Positions 27,944 to 36,579 of a stretch of 64,000 bases of DNA are shown one piece after another. A program made the translations under genes and the position numbers. Under the pieces are notes generated by a model. It saw nothing but the letters and a program-made list of their open reading frames with translations, was not told the DNA's origin and did no database searches. The first letter of the stretch is position 1; each line of letters opens with the position of its first letter. Source of the DNA: Pelagibius marinus (GTDB lineage Bacteria > Pseudomonadota > Alphaproteobacteria > Kiloniellales > Kiloniellaceae); the NCBI RefSeq assembly GCF_014925385.1, contig NZ_JACSDK010000016.1:248001-312000 (forward strand). The letters are read 5' to 3'.

Positions 27944-28215
27944 TTGCTGATCTCCCACGCTGCGAAAAGTCTCCTGGCGCCGAGGGTCGTTAGGAAAGCG
28001 GACATCTCTGTCGGGCACTTGTGCCACAAGGCCGTTAACCTTGGCAATCCGCAGTAAAGCTTCGGTAAAGGCCGGGCTCTCCCCCTGCGGAATCCGTCGC
28101 GCCCGCCGTGCTGCGGGCGCCCTTCACCCGCCGCGCGGTCACCATGACTCCGCAGGCGGGTTTCGTCGTCTTCAGGGTACTGTGTATCTGTCGAGTCGCG
28201 CGTCGACGGGACAGG

Positions 28216-28470
28216 TCAGTCCTCGGTCGCTTCGATGGTCACGGTGTCGCCGGCCAGGACAAAGACCACGGAGCCGTCCGAGGCCTTGTAGGTCCACTTC
28301 TCGATCGGCCCGAACTTCGAGACATCGCTGGGTTCGCCGAGCGCGTCTTCAAGCTCGGCTCGGCTGCTCACCCCTTTTGCCTTCTTCAGCAGGTCCGCCT
28401 TGCTGGGCGCAAAGCAGGCCGCCAGCAGCAGCAGGGAGAAAAGGGCGACGGTGGTCCGGATGAATCGCAT
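28216..28470 (-). CDS. Small lipoprotein of unknown function
   Basis: An 84-residue lipoprotein: hydrophobic N-terminus followed by the lipobox LLLLAAC. The short mature domain (ADLLKKAKGVSSRAELEDALGEP, then VSKFGPIEKWTYKASDG) reads like the SmpA/OmlA (BamE-like) fold, in which a small alpha/beta unit ends in a strand hairpin; this likeness is tentative. The ATG at 28,470 begins the signal cleanly; 28,485 is an alternative start. The neighbours do not suggest a role. Confidence 0.72.
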   Translation of the reverse strand: MRFIRTTVALFSLLLLAACFAPSKADLLKKAKGVSSRAELEDALGEPSDVSKFGPIEKWTYKASDGSVVFVLAGDTVTIEATED

Positions 28471-28568
28471 GATTCGTAGTTCCATTGGCCAAAGGTGGTC
28501 CTATCTAGCTCCCGCTCCCCGAAACGGCAAGCCGGGGCGCTTGCGCGGCTTCTTGGGGAACGGAAAGA

Positions 28569-28598
28569 AAAAGCCCCGCCGGGGAGGGCGGGGCTTTT
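28569..28598 (-). terminator. Rho-independent terminator
   Basis: A 12-bp perfect stem (AAAAGCCCCGCC / GGCGGGGCTTTT) around a six-base loop, with A and T tracts on both sides, so it can work in both directions. It stops the gene ending at 28,708 on the minus strand. Confidence 0.8.
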
Positions 28599-28707
28599 GA
28601 GAGGTCGATGCAATCAATTTCAGGAGACGGTCGATGAACCGTGATTTGAGTATTGCGCCCGCATGGTAAACAAAAGGTTAACGAAAGCTCGAATTTCGGT
28701 AAAACTT

Positions 28708-29148
28708 TCACTTCGTCCGGTGATAGACGCGGCAGTCCGTCGTTCCCTGCCCCCGGAACAGGTAAACCACTTGATTCTCTGCCATTTTTACCCGATCAAC
28801 GAGACTGCCGTGGCCGCCGACAGCGGCTCCGTAGGTGCGCCCATCGACGATTCCGACGAGAAATTGGTCGCGTTTTTGGCGAAAAAGGCGGCGGTTGCAC
28901 GCGCGGCTGAGGTCCCTGTTCAGGACCCAGGTCTCCTGCAGCGCGCCCTCGTCGCGCACGATAATGTGAGAACCGGCGCGCGCCTGCTTTGTGCGGTCCA
29001 GAATCGACGAGGACCCGCCGCTCATGGCCTCGCCGGGGCTGCGATAATGGCTGGGATGGGTCGACAGCAGCTCGTTCGCTCCCGCTGCGGGAGCGCCGGC
29101 AAGCCCTGTCGAGGCCAGCAAAACGAAGAAAAAGAACCACTTACCCAT
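28708..29148 (-). CDS. Secreted protein of unknown function
   Basis: I do not recognise the family. The 146-residue product has a signal peptide with an unusual run of aromatic residues (MGKWFFFFVLLAS, cleavage near AGAPAAGA). A basic mature domain follows with two cysteines (SRACNRRLF and TTDCRVYHRTK). GGTAG precedes the ATG, and a strong terminator lies 110 bases past the stop, which both support a real transcription unit. Composition is less GC-rich than the neighbours. Confidence 0.62.
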   Translation of the reverse strand: MGKWFFFFVLLASTGLAGAPAAGANELLSTHPSHYRSPGEAMSGGSSSILDRTKQARAGSHIIVRDEGALQETWVLNRDLSRACNRRLFRQKRDQFLVGIVDGRTYGAAVGGHGSLVDRVKMAENQVVYLFRGQGTTDCRVYHRTK

Positions 29149-29346
29149 GGCTACCTACCAGGCCGCGGCAACAGACGGCTCATCCTGAGCCGACCCGAGA
29201 CTAACGCCATTCCGCTAGCCTCGCGTTAAGAGCCATGCTTAAGGCACGTTAACCCTGGGTGAAACCCGTCGCCCCTCAATCACGTAGAAAATGAAGAGAC
29301 GGCGATCAATGGGCCCTGTCGATCACCGCAGGGAGATGGAGACATT

Positions 29347-30459
29347 ATGCTGGACCTGGAAGCCCCACCGCTAAGCCGCCCGGAACACCGGGCATCCCCC
29401 TTACCCCAGGTGGCGGTGACGGCTGTCGCCAGTGCCGTGCCGCCCTACGTCCTGCGCCAGGCAGACGTGGTGCGCCGGGTGCGAGGCCTGTTCGGCGACC
29501 GGCGTCTCGACATCGAGCGCCTGCTCCCTGCCTTCGGCAACGCCGGCATCGAGACCCGCCACTCCTGCGTGCCGATCGAGTGGTACCTGACGCCGAGCGA
29601 CTGGAAGACGCGCAACGACCTCTTCATCGACAACGCGGTCACGCTGCTGGCCTCGGCCGCCGAGACCTGCCTGGCCCAGGCTGGCGTGCCGCTGGAGGCG
29701 GTGGACGGTCTTGTCGTCGTCTCCACCACCGGCGTCGCCACGCCCAGCCTGGACGCCCGGCTGATGGAGAAGCTGGCTTTCCGGCGCGACGTCATGCGCC
29801 TGCCAATTTTCGGCCTCGGTTGCGCCGGCGGGGTACTGGGACTGTCGCGGGCCAAGGCCCTGGCCCAGACACGCCCGGGCGGCAAGGTGCTCTGCCTGGT
29901 GGTAGAGCTCTGCGGCCTCACCTTCCGCGCCAACGATCCTTCCAAGAGCAACGTCATCGCCACCGCCCTCTTCGGCGACGGCGCGGCGGCGGTGCTGCTG
30001 GAAGCCGCCAAGCCGGGCGGCGCCGCCGCGGGCAGCCTGCGTCTCGGCGCCGGCGGCGAGCACACCTGGCCGAACTCCCTGGACGTCATGGGCTGGGAGA
30101 TGGAAAACGACGGCCTGGGCGTCTTGTTCTCCCGCGATATCCCCGCCCTGATCCGCGAGCGGATGCGGCCCGCCGCGGAGACCTTCCTGGCGCGCCAGGG
30201 CCTCAGCCACGTCGACATTGACGGCTACATCTGCCATCCCGGCGGCGCCAAGGTGATCGGCGCCCTGGAAGAAGTCTTCGGCCTGCCCGAAGGCGGCCTC
30301 ACCGAGGCGCGCTCGGTCCTGCGCGACTACGGCAACATGTCGGCGGTCACCGTTCTCTTCGTGCTGGAGCGCATGCGCAAGGCGGGCCTCAAGGGCCGCT
30401 ACCTCATGACCGCCCTGGGCCCCGGCTTCACCGCCGGCTTCCAGATCCTGGAGGCCTGA
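29347..30459 (+). CDS. Type III polyketide synthase (chalcone-synthase-like)
   Basis: Condenses an acyl-CoA starter with malonyl-CoA units, probably making an alkylpyrone or alkylresorcinol. The 370-residue protein has the Cys-His-Asn triad: cysteine in FGLGCAGGVLGLSRA, histidine in DGYICHPGGAKV and asparagine in LRDYGNMSAVTVLF. GxGFTAG near the end (ALGPGFTAGFQ) is the usual C-terminal loop. It has a plain ATG preceded by GGGAGATGGAG. The methyltransferase-like membrane gene begins six bases after the stop, the arrangement known from Bacillus bpsA-bpsB. The product here is inferred from that pair. Confidence 0.92.
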   Translation: MLDLEAPPLSRPEHRASPLPQVAVTAVASAVPPYVLRQADVVRRVRGLFGDRRLDIERLLPAFGNAGIETRHSCVPIEWYLTPSDWKTRNDLFIDNAVTLLASAAETCLAQAGVPLEAVDGLVVVSTTGVATPSLDARLMEKLAFRRDVMRLPIFGLGCAGGVLGLSRAKALAQTRPGGKVLCLVVELCGLTFRANDPSKSNVIATALFGDGAAAVLLEAAKPGGAAAGSLRLGAGGEHTWPNSLDVMGWEMENDGLGVLFSRDIPALIRERMRPAAETFLARQGLSHVDIDGYICHPGGAKVIGALEEVFGLPEGGLTEARSVLRDYGNMSAVTVLFVLERMRKAGLKGRYLMTALGPGFTAGFQILEA

Positions 30460-30464
30460 GGCCC

Positions 30465-30968
30465 GTGAGCGTGCTGTGGATCGTCCTGCTGCTGGTGGCC
30501 GCGCAGCGCCTGGCCGAACTCGCCTACGCCCGCCGCAACACCCGCCGCCTGAAGGCCGAAGGCGCGTACGAAAGCGGCGCCGGGCACTATCCCTTCCTGG
30601 TGGCGGTACACCTGCTGTGGCTGGTCTCCCTGGCGGTTTTCGTGCCGGCCGAGCAGGCGCCGAACTGGGCGCTGCTGGGCGTCTTTCTGCTGCTGCAGGG
30701 GCTCAGGGTCTGGGTGCTGGCGAGCCTCGGGCGCTATTGGACCACAAGGGTCATCACCCTGCCCGACGCGCCGCTGGTGCGGCGCGGGCCTTACCGCTTC
30801 CTCAGGCATCCCAACTACCTGGTGGTGGCCGGCGAGATCGCCGTGCTGCCGCTGGCCTTCGGCGCCTGGGAGATCGCGGTGATCTTCTCCCTCGCCAACG
30901 CCGCCGTCCTCGCCTGGCGCATCCGCTGCGAGGAGCGCGCGCTCAGCGGACGCCCGCTCCCCCAGTGA
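30465..30968 (+). CDS. Isoprenylcysteine carboxyl-methyltransferase-like membrane protein (BpsB-like)
   Basis: A 167-residue integral membrane protein with about four to five hydrophobic helices and the ICMT signature RRGPYRFLRHPNYLVVAGE near residues 104-122, which binds S-adenosylmethionine. The C-terminal RIRCEERAL completes the family pattern. In Bacillus, BpsB O-methylates alkylpyrones made by the adjacent type III synthase BpsA; the same pairing here suggests methylation of the upstream enzyme's product. It starts with GTG at 30,465, six bases after the synthase stop, so it is co-translated. Confidence 0.88.
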   Translation: MSVLWIVLLLVAAQRLAELAYARRNTRRLKAEGAYESGAGHYPFLVAVHLLWLVSLAVFVPAEQAPNWALLGVFLLLQGLRVWVLASLGRYWTTRVITLPDAPLVRRGPYRFLRHPNYLVVAGEIAVLPLAFGAWEIAVIFSLANAAVLAWRIRCEERALSGRPLPQ

Positions 30969-31938
30969 CCCGGGCGTAGACCTCCCCCAGGAGGCCGCGC
31001 GGCAGGAAGATCATGCAGAGCACGAAGAGCAGCCCGAGGCCGAGCAGCCAGGCCGGGCCCAGCAGGTCGCCCAGGGCGTTCTCCGCCAGGCGCACCACGA
31101 TGGCGCCGAGGAAGGCGGTGATAAGCGCGCGGCGCCCGCCGAGCGCCACCCAAATCAGCACTTCGGTCGACAGACTGAAGCCGATGAGCGGCGGCGAGAC
31201 GAAGCCGAACTGGCCGGCGAAGAGCGCGCCCGCGAAGCCGGCGACCGCGGCCGAGAGCGTGAAGACGGCAAGCTTCACCGAGCGGGTGTCGTGGCCCAGG
31301 AAACCGGTGCGCGCCTCATCGGCGCCCACCGCCCGCAGCACCACGCCGCGCCGCGAGCGCACCAGGGCCTCCAGCAGGATATAGACGGCGAGCGCCGCGA
31401 TCAGCGTGCCGTAGAACAGCGGCAGGGGATCGTAGAGTTCGTAGACCAAGCCGAAGGCGCCGAGGTTCACCGGCGGCACGCTCATCAGGCCGTTCATGCC
31501 GCCGGCATAGCCCCAGCGGGTCATGATGCGCTCGGCCACCACCGCCACCGCCAGCATGACGATGGCGAGCTGCGCGCCCTGCAAACCGCGCCCGTAGAAG
31601 AGGAAGCGCCCGAGGACGTTGGCGACAACGGCCGGGACGGCGAGGGCCAGGGCCACGCCGAGGTAGCTGGAGGTCCAGCTCTCGAGCCAGCCCGGCAGCA
31701 TGCCCAGGGTCGTCAGGCTCATGGCGTAGGCGCCGAGGCCGAAGAAGACGGCGTGGCCGAAGGACAGCAGGCCGCACTGCCCCCAGATGAGCGCCAGGCT
31801 CATGGCGAAGATGCCGTAGGTCAGGTACTGGGCGATCTGCCCCACCTGCCAGGCGCCCATGAAGAGCGGCAGCGCCGCCAGGCCGCCCCAGACGGCGAGG
31901 TCGACGGCGCTGCGCCGGTCTTTCAGCAGGGCCTTCAC
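30943..31938 (-). CDS. Branched-chain/urea-type ABC transporter permease (LivM family)
   Basis: Second membrane subunit of a HAAT-family importer. The 331-residue protein has about nine to ten hydrophobic helices and the LivM/UrtC signature GQCGLLSFGHAVFFGLGAYA near residue 50, plus the EAA-like loop RAVGADEARTGFLGHDT. The GTG start at 31,938 overlaps the stop of the LivH-type gene (GTGA), so the two are coupled. Its 3' end overlaps the convergent ICMT-like gene by 26 bases. It is the last gene of a six-gene operon whose cargo is discussed at the hydrolase. Confidence 0.92.
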   Translation of the reverse strand: MKALLKDRRSAVDLAVWGGLAALPLFMGAWQVGQIAQYLTYGIFAMSLALIWGQCGLLSFGHAVFFGLGAYAMSLTTLGMLPGWLESWTSSYLGVALALAVPAVVANVLGRFLFYGRGLQGAQLAIVMLAVAVVAERIMTRWGYAGGMNGLMSVPPVNLGAFGLVYELYDPLPLFYGTLIAALAVYILLEALVRSRRGVVLRAVGADEARTGFLGHDTRSVKLAVFTLSAAVAGFAGALFAGQFGFVSPPLIGFSLSTEVLIWVALGGRRALITAFLGAIVVRLAENALGDLLGPAWLLGLGLLFVLCMIFLPRGLLGEVYARVTGGAGVR

Positions 31939-32792
31939 TTCCGCCCGCCCCCCAGGATACCGGTAGGGAAGATCCGGATGGCGATGACCGCCATGGTGAA
32001 GACCACCACCTGGGCCAGGACCGGCGACCAGAGGCTGGCGGTGACGCTGTCGGTCGCGCCGATCAGGCCGGCGCCCAGCACCGGCCCGCCCAGATGCCCG
32101 GCCCCGCCGACGAGGATCGAAAGGAAGGCGGGAATGAGGAAGCCGAGGCCCATCTGCGGGTCGACGCTCATGATCGGCGCCATGACGGCACCGGCGAGGC
32201 CGGCGAGCGCCGCGCCGTAAGCGAAGGTCGCGCGGTCGAAAGCGCGGGTCGAGAGGCCGAGACAGGCCGCGGTATCGCGGTTGGCGATCACCGCCCGCGC
32301 GGCAAGGCCGAAACGGGTGCGGAAGAAGAGATAGAAGGTTCCAGCGACAACAAAAAGCGCCACGCCCATGATGAAGAGGCGGTAGGCCGGATAGGACGAG
32401 CCGAGCAGGTCGAGCTGCGCCGTGAAAGGCGCCGTCGTCGACTGCGCGCCGGGGCCGAACAGCAGGATGACACCCTGCTTGATGATGATGGAGAGGCCCC
32501 AGGTGGCAAGGATGGTGTCGAGGAAGCGGTGATAGATGTGCCGGATGACGAGCTCTTCCATCAGCAGGCCGACGCCGCCGACCAGCAGCGGCGCGGCGAC
32601 AAGTCCGACCCAATAGGAGACGCCGGCCTGCTGCAGCATCACCAGGGTGTAGGCGCCGAGCAGGAAGAGCTCGCCGTGCGCCATGTTGATGACGCGCATG
32701 AGGCCGAAGACGATGACCAGGCCCATGGCCACCAGCACGATGACCAGCACGTAGTTGGCGGCGTCGAGCAGCAGGAGAAGCGCCTGGTCCAT
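31935..32792 (-). CDS. Branched-chain/urea-type ABC transporter permease (LivH family)
   Basis: First membrane subunit of the importer. The 285-residue protein begins with the family pattern AMGLVIVFGLMRVINMAHGE near residue 22 and has the EAA loop AVIANRDTAACLGLSTRAFD. Its sequence is closer in style to UrtB/amide-type permeases than to E. coli LivH, but the subfamily cannot be settled by eye. It is coupled to the LivM gene by a four-base overlap and follows the LivF-type gene after 13 bases. Confidence 0.92.
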   Translation of the reverse strand: MDQALLLLLDAANYVLVIVLVAMGLVIVFGLMRVINMAHGELFLLGAYTLVMLQQAGVSYWVGLVAAPLLVGGVGLLMEELVIRHIYHRFLDTILATWGLSIIIKQGVILLFGPGAQSTTAPFTAQLDLLGSSYPAYRLFIMGVALFVVAGTFYLFFRTRFGLAARAVIANRDTAACLGLSTRAFDRATFAYGAALAGLAGAVMAPIMSVDPQMGLGFLIPAFLSILVGGAGHLGGPVLGAGLIGATDSVTASLWSPVLAQVVVFTMAVIAIRIFPTGILGGGRK

Positions 32793-32805
32793 CTTCCCCC
32801 GCCCC

Positions 32806-33507
32806 TCAGATTGCCAGGTGCTTGTGGAGGACGGCCGGGTCGCGGCGCAGCGCCTCGCTGGAGGCCTCGGCGACGATGCCGCCGTTCTCGATGAAGAGGC
32901 AGCGCGTGGCGACGCGCAGCGCCAGGTCGACGTTCTGCTCCACGGTGATGAGGGTCAGCCCCTGCTCCGCCGCCTCGCGCTTCAGCGCCGCGGCAACTTC
33001 GAGAACGATGGAGGGCTGCAACCCTTCGGAAGGTTCGTCGAGCAGCAGCAGGCGCGGCTTGCCGGCAAGCGCGCGGCCGATGGCCAGTTGCTGCTGCTGG
33101 CCGCCGGAAAGCGTGCCGCCGCGCTGCTGGCGGCGCTCCTTCAGGATGGGAAAGCGCCCGTAGATCGCTTCCGGCACCGCGGCGCCCAAACCGCCGCGCC
33201 CCATGGCGCCGAGCAGCAGGTTCTCTTCGACGCTCAGCTCGGCGAAGATCTCGCGGCCCTGGGGCACGAAGGCCATGCCGGCGCGGGCGACCTGCTCCGG
33301 CCGCCTGCCGTCCAGGCGCTGCCCGGCGAAACGGATCTCCCCCCTGGCCGCCGGCAAGAGGCCCATGAGGGTCTTCAGCAGGGTCGTCTTGCCCATGCCG
33401 TTGCGCCCCAACAGGGCGACGCTCTCGCCCTCGGCCACCTCCAAGTCAATGCCGCGCAGCACCCGGCTGCCGCCGTAGCCGCTTTCCAGACCGCGCACCT
33501 GTAACAT
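32806..33507 (-). CDS. Branched-chain/urea-type ABC transporter ATPase (LivF family)
   Basis: One of two ATPase subunits of the importer. The 233-residue protein has Walker A GRNGMGKTTLLKTL near residue 34, signature LSGGQQQQLAIGRAL near 133 and Walker B LLLLDEPSEGLQPSI near 153, with the LivF-specific tail around TVEQNVDLAL. The run of glutamines after the signature is characteristic of the LivF/UrtE branch. It is separated from the LivG-type gene by only two bases. Confidence 0.94.
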   Translation of the reverse strand: MLQVRGLESGYGGSRVLRGIDLEVAEGESVALLGRNGMGKTTLLKTLMGLLPAARGEIRFAGQRLDGRRPEQVARAGMAFVPQGREIFAELSVEENLLLGAMGRGGLGAAVPEAIYGRFPILKERRQQRGGTLSGGQQQQLAIGRALAGKPRLLLLDEPSEGLQPSIVLEVAAALKREAAEQGLTLITVEQNVDLALRVATRCLFIENGGIVAEASSEALRRDPAVLHKHLAI

Positions 33508-33509
33508 GG

Positions 33510-34235
33510 TCAGGCGCTCTCCAGGTCCGGCGCGCCGAGGTAGACCTCGCGCACCAGGGGATCGGCCTGCAGTTCCTCGTAGCTGCCGCGCCGCTCAATG
33601 CGCCCGCGCACCATGAGCGCCACCGGGCAGCCGAGATCGCGCACGAAGCCCATGTCGTGCTCGATGACCAGCACGGCGCAGCCGACTCGGGCGTGCAGAT
33701 CACGGATCAGGGCCACGGTGGCGGCGGTCTCGGCCGCGGTCATGCCGTTGGTCGGCTCGTCGAGCAGCAGCAGGCGCGGCCGCCGCGCCAGCACCATGGC
33801 GATCTCCAGCCACTGCTTCTCGCCGTGCGCCAGGCTGCCGGCGGGCAGGCCGCGCTTGTCGGCAAGCCGAGCGAGGTCGAGCAGTTCCTGCAGGCGCGCT
33901 TCACCCTCGTCGTCGCTGCCAACTAGGGCGACCGTCAGGTTCTCGGCCACCGGCAGGTCGGGATAGATGCCCGGCACCTGGAACTTGCGCAGGATGCCCA
34001 GGCGCGCGATCTCGTAGGGCTCTTTCCCGCGCAGATCCTCTCCGGCGAAGCGCAGGCTGCCGCTGTCGGCCTTCAGGGCTCCCGTCACCAGATTGAACAG
34101 GGTGGTCTTGCCACAGCCGTTGGGGCCGATGAGGCAGAGCATCTCGCCCTCCCCCAGACTGAGCGACAGGCCCGCGGCGGCGCGGAGGCCGCCGAAATCC
34201 TTTTCGACCTCGGCGACTTCCAAAAGGACGGCCAT
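33510..34235 (-). CDS. Branched-chain/urea-type ABC transporter ATPase (LivG/UrtD family)
   Basis: The other ATPase subunit. The 241-residue protein has Walker A GPNGCGKTTLFNLVTG near residue 37, the LivG/UrtD-type arginine/phenylalanine stretch LGILRKFQVPGIYPDL, the signature-like LAHGEKQWLEIAMVLARRP (degenerate, as is usual for UrtD) and Walker B LLLLDEPTNGMTAAE. The degenerate signature and the KFQVP stretch favour the urea/amide subfamily. The nicotinamidase-like gene lies 10 bases upstream. Confidence 0.93.
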   Translation of the reverse strand: MAVLLEVAEVEKDFGGLRAAAGLSLSLGEGEMLCLIGPNGCGKTTLFNLVTGALKADSGSLRFAGEDLRGKEPYEIARLGILRKFQVPGIYPDLPVAENLTVALVGSDDEGEARLQELLDLARLADKRGLPAGSLAHGEKQWLEIAMVLARRPRLLLLDEPTNGMTAAETAATVALIRDLHARVGCAVLVIEHDMGFVRDLGCPVALMVRGRIERRGSYEELQADPLVREVYLGAPDLESA

Positions 34236-34245
34236 AGAACGTAAA

Positions 34246-34989
34246 TCAGCCGGCCAGGACGACGTCGCCGACGATTTCCGCGCCGCGCGAGGCCATGAAG
34301 TAGAGTCCCATATGGTGGGTGAGGTCCTGCGGATGCGCCGCCGTCTCCGGCAGGCCGAGGCCGGCCGCTACATCCTTCGGCAGGTCGTAGGTGGCGCAGG
34401 CCCCGGCGTGGACGGAGATGTCCTTCAGGCTGGGCATGAGGTCGTGGTTGCGCGCCGACAAGAGCGTGAGGACAAAGTCCATCACGCAGATATCGGTGCA
34501 GATGCCGACCACCAGGAGACGCGCGAGCTTGTTGACGTTGACCCAGTCGACCACGGCGTTGCTGCCGTCCTCCCGGATCGCGCCGACGAAGCCGTTGATG
34601 CAGTCCTTGCGCACCAGGGTGGCCTTGCCGTCCTGCTCCAACCACTTCAACTCCGGCACCAACTCCTCCTCGCCGGTGCCGGCCTCGCAGTGCGGCGGAT
34701 AGGGCGGCTCCGGCTTGCCCGGCACGTGGGTGTCGAGGAAGGCCAGAACCGGCCAGCCACGCTCCGAAAAGGCGCGGGCCAGGCGGTCGGTCTCCGAGAC
34801 CATGGCGGTCACCTGCGGGTTCTCCACCGGCGGCGCCAGGTTCCCGGCGCCCACGGTGGCAAAGCCGTTGACCTCGTCGACGATCACCAGCCCGACAGCT
34901 TCGTCGTCCAGCTTCAGGCTCACCGGGGCCACCGGCAGAGCGGCAGCCACCTGGCGTGTCAGGAGAGGAATATCGGCGCTGTCCGGCAT
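34246..34989 (-). CDS. Nicotinamidase-like cysteine hydrolase (isochorismatase superfamily, plant-type)
   Basis: Likely hydrolyses nicotinamide, or a related amide, to the acid and ammonia in the cytoplasm. The 247-residue protein has the catalytic aspartate in IVDEVNGF, the metal-site pattern D-x-H...H in LDTHVPGKPEPPYPPHCE, the catalytic lysine in VRKDCINGFVGA and the nucleophilic cysteine in VGICTDICVMDFV. From memory, long stretches (RKDCINGFVG, DGSN, VVGICTDIC, SARNH, AHPQ, HHMGLY) match the Arabidopsis nicotinamidase NIC1 group rather than E. coli PncA. It lies inside the ABC operon between the binding protein and the ATPases, so it probably processes the imported substrate. Ureide hydrolases of the same superfamily are the main alternative. 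Confidence 0.82.
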   Translation of the reverse strand: MPDSADIPLLTRQVAAALPVAPVSLKLDDEAVGLVIVDEVNGFATVGAGNLAPPVENPQVTAMVSETDRLARAFSERGWPVLAFLDTHVPGKPEPPYPPHCEAGTGEEELVPELKWLEQDGKATLVRKDCINGFVGAIREDGSNAVVDWVNVNKLARLLVVGICTDICVMDFVLTLLSARNHDLMPSLKDISVHAGACATYDLPKDVAAGLGLPETAAHPQDLTHHMGLYFMASRGAEIVGDVVLAG

Positions 34990-35040
34990 GTCAGCCTCCT
35001 TTGGACGGCAAATCCAGTCGGCAGTCTAGCTGTCACCCGC

Positions 35041-36228
35041 CTAGCTGCAACCGGCCTCGGGCGCGATGCGGCCGAGGTCCTCGACGGTCACCAGCCCGCT
35101 GCCCTCGGTCTTGGCGAGGAACATCGGCAGGGTGACGTGATGGTCGGCGCTGCCGATGCTGACCGGACCGGTCGGCGTCGACACGGTCAGGCCCTCCAGG
35201 CCGTCGACCACGGCCTCGGGCCCCACCTCGCCCTTGCGCTGCAGGGCGTCGCGCAGCGCGTTTATGGCGTTGTAGTGGGTCATGACGTAGTGGGAGATCG
35301 GCACCTCTTCGCCGGCCTGGGCCCGGATGCGGGCCACGAAGTCCGTCACCCCCGGCTGCGCGCCGGAAGCGACGAAGGGCACCGTCACCCACATGTTCTG
35401 GCCGCCGCCCGGCCCGAAGGCGCCGAGATAGGTCTCCGCGAAGCCGAGGAAGGCCACCGTCACCTTGTCGAAGAGGCCGAAGGCCTCGGCCTGCTTGATG
35501 AAGGTGATGCCGTCGCCGCCGGGCAGCGCGAAGAGCAGCACCTTGGCGCCGCTGTCGGCGATGCGGCGGATGACCGGCGCGAACTCCTTCACGCCCCAGG
35601 GCGTGAACTCGACCCCGGCAACCTCGCCGCCGACCTGCTGGCCGATGATGCCCTTGGCCGCCTCGAACATCTGCTGCGGCCAGACGTAGTCGGCCCCGAA
35701 CATGTAGGTGCTGCCGCCGAAGGTCTCGTGCATGTAGGGCAGCAGCTTGGCCAGCTCCTGGTTCGGCACGGTGTTGAAGGAGAAGATGTAGCGGCTGCAG
35801 GCGCCGCCCTCGTAGTTGGTGGCATAGAGCAGCGGCACCTTGGAGCGGTTCACCGTCGCCGCCATGGCATCGCGCGAGGACGAGAGGATCGGCCCGGTCA
35901 GCGCCACGGCGCCGTCGCGCCCGATCAGGGTGCGCGCCTTCTCCACCGAGGTCTTGGGATCGGTCTTGTTGTCCTCGTAGAGGATCTCCAGCGGCCGGCC
36001 CAGGATGCCGCCGGCGTCGTTGATCTCCTTCATCGCCAGGTCGAGGCCCAGCTTGGCCTGGTTGCCGAAGAGCTCAAGCCCGCCCGAGAAGGGCAGCACC
36101 GCGCCGACCCGGATGGGATCGGCCGCCAGAACCCGCGTGGCCAGGCCGGGCAGCGCCCCCGCCCCTGCCGCGGCAGCGGCCGCCGCCGCGCCGGAAGCCA
36201 GAAGTCGACGCCGAGAAACCTTATTCAT
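35041..36228 (-). CDS. Periplasmic binding protein of the branched-chain/urea-type ABC importer
   Basis: Binds the substrate for the importer encoded downstream. The 395-residue type I periplasmic binding protein has a twin-arginine signal (VSRRRLLASG, residues 4-13) and a long Ala-rich h-region. The mature domain follows: IRVGAVLPFSGGLELFGNQ, EINDAGGILGRPLEILYEDN and ALTGPILSSSRDAM are typical of the amide/amino-acid family. The ATG at 36,228 is preceded by GGGGGTACGG; a longer frame to 36,315 is not needed. It is the first gene of the operon, and the adjacent nicotinamidase-like gene suggests a pyridine amide or similar ligand. That ligand is inference. Confidence 0.9.
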   Translation of the reverse strand: MNKVSRRRLLASGAAAAAAAAGAGALPGLATRVLAADPIRVGAVLPFSGGLELFGNQAKLGLDLAMKEINDAGGILGRPLEILYEDNKTDPKTSVEKARTLIGRDGAVALTGPILSSSRDAMAATVNRSKVPLLYATNYEGGACSRYIFSFNTVPNQELAKLLPYMHETFGGSTYMFGADYVWPQQMFEAAKGIIGQQVGGEVAGVEFTPWGVKEFAPVIRRIADSGAKVLLFALPGGDGITFIKQAEAFGLFDKVTVAFLGFAETYLGAFGPGGGQNMWVTVPFVASGAQPGVTDFVARIRAQAGEEVPISHYVMTHYNAINALRDALQRKGEVGPEAVVDGLEGLTVSTPTGPVSIGSADHHVTLPMFLAKTEGSGLVTVEDLGRIAPEAGCS

Positions 36229-36424
36229 GACCGTACCCCCTGCATTGCCTCGAGTTGCCTTGTAGCGTGTTGTTGTGGCGGAGAGTTTGGCGCGGTTCGT
36301 GTTGCGCCGCAACACCCTGGCGGTTCACGGGGACCACATACCTGCAATTGGGGGTTTGCAGCAGGCGGCGGCTTTGCTAACTCTCCGCCGTCTTCCGGGC
36401 TCTTCGGGCTCTTCCGGGCCCCTG

Positions 36425-36514
36425 GGAGGGGTGGCCGAGTGGTTTAAGGCACCAGTCTTGAAAACTGGCATGGGTGGAAGCCCATCGTGGGTTCGAATCC
36501 CACCCCCTCCGCCA
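36425..36514 (+). tRNA. tRNA-Ser(UGA)
   Basis: A 90-nt tRNA with encoded CCA. The acceptor arms are GGAGGGG / CCCCTCC with discriminator G. The anticodon stem CCAGT / ACTGG encloses the loop CTTGAAA, giving anticodon UGA. A long variable arm (about 36,469-36,486) marks it as class II serine tRNA. The T-arm GTGGG-TTCGAAT-CCCAC is perfect. A tyrosine recombinase gene starts beyond its 3' end, so the tRNA is the likely attachment site of the element to the right. Confidence 0.97.
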
Positions 36515-36579
36515 CCCCTGCAGCGACGCCATTTGTTATCAAAGATTTACGCCTGCTTTTGGCTAACCCTTCAGCAAGG

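Noticed and set aside
25538-28057. An 839-codon plus-strand frame opposite rlpA and the MltB-type gene
   Set aside because: Antisense to two genes with complete catalytic motifs. The translation is biased in His, Arg and Gly as expected for a shadow.
34093-36447. A 784-codon plus-strand frame opposite the hydrolase and the binding protein of the ABC operon
   Set aside because: Antisense to clear genes, no recognisable domain, ends inside the tRNA-Ser region.
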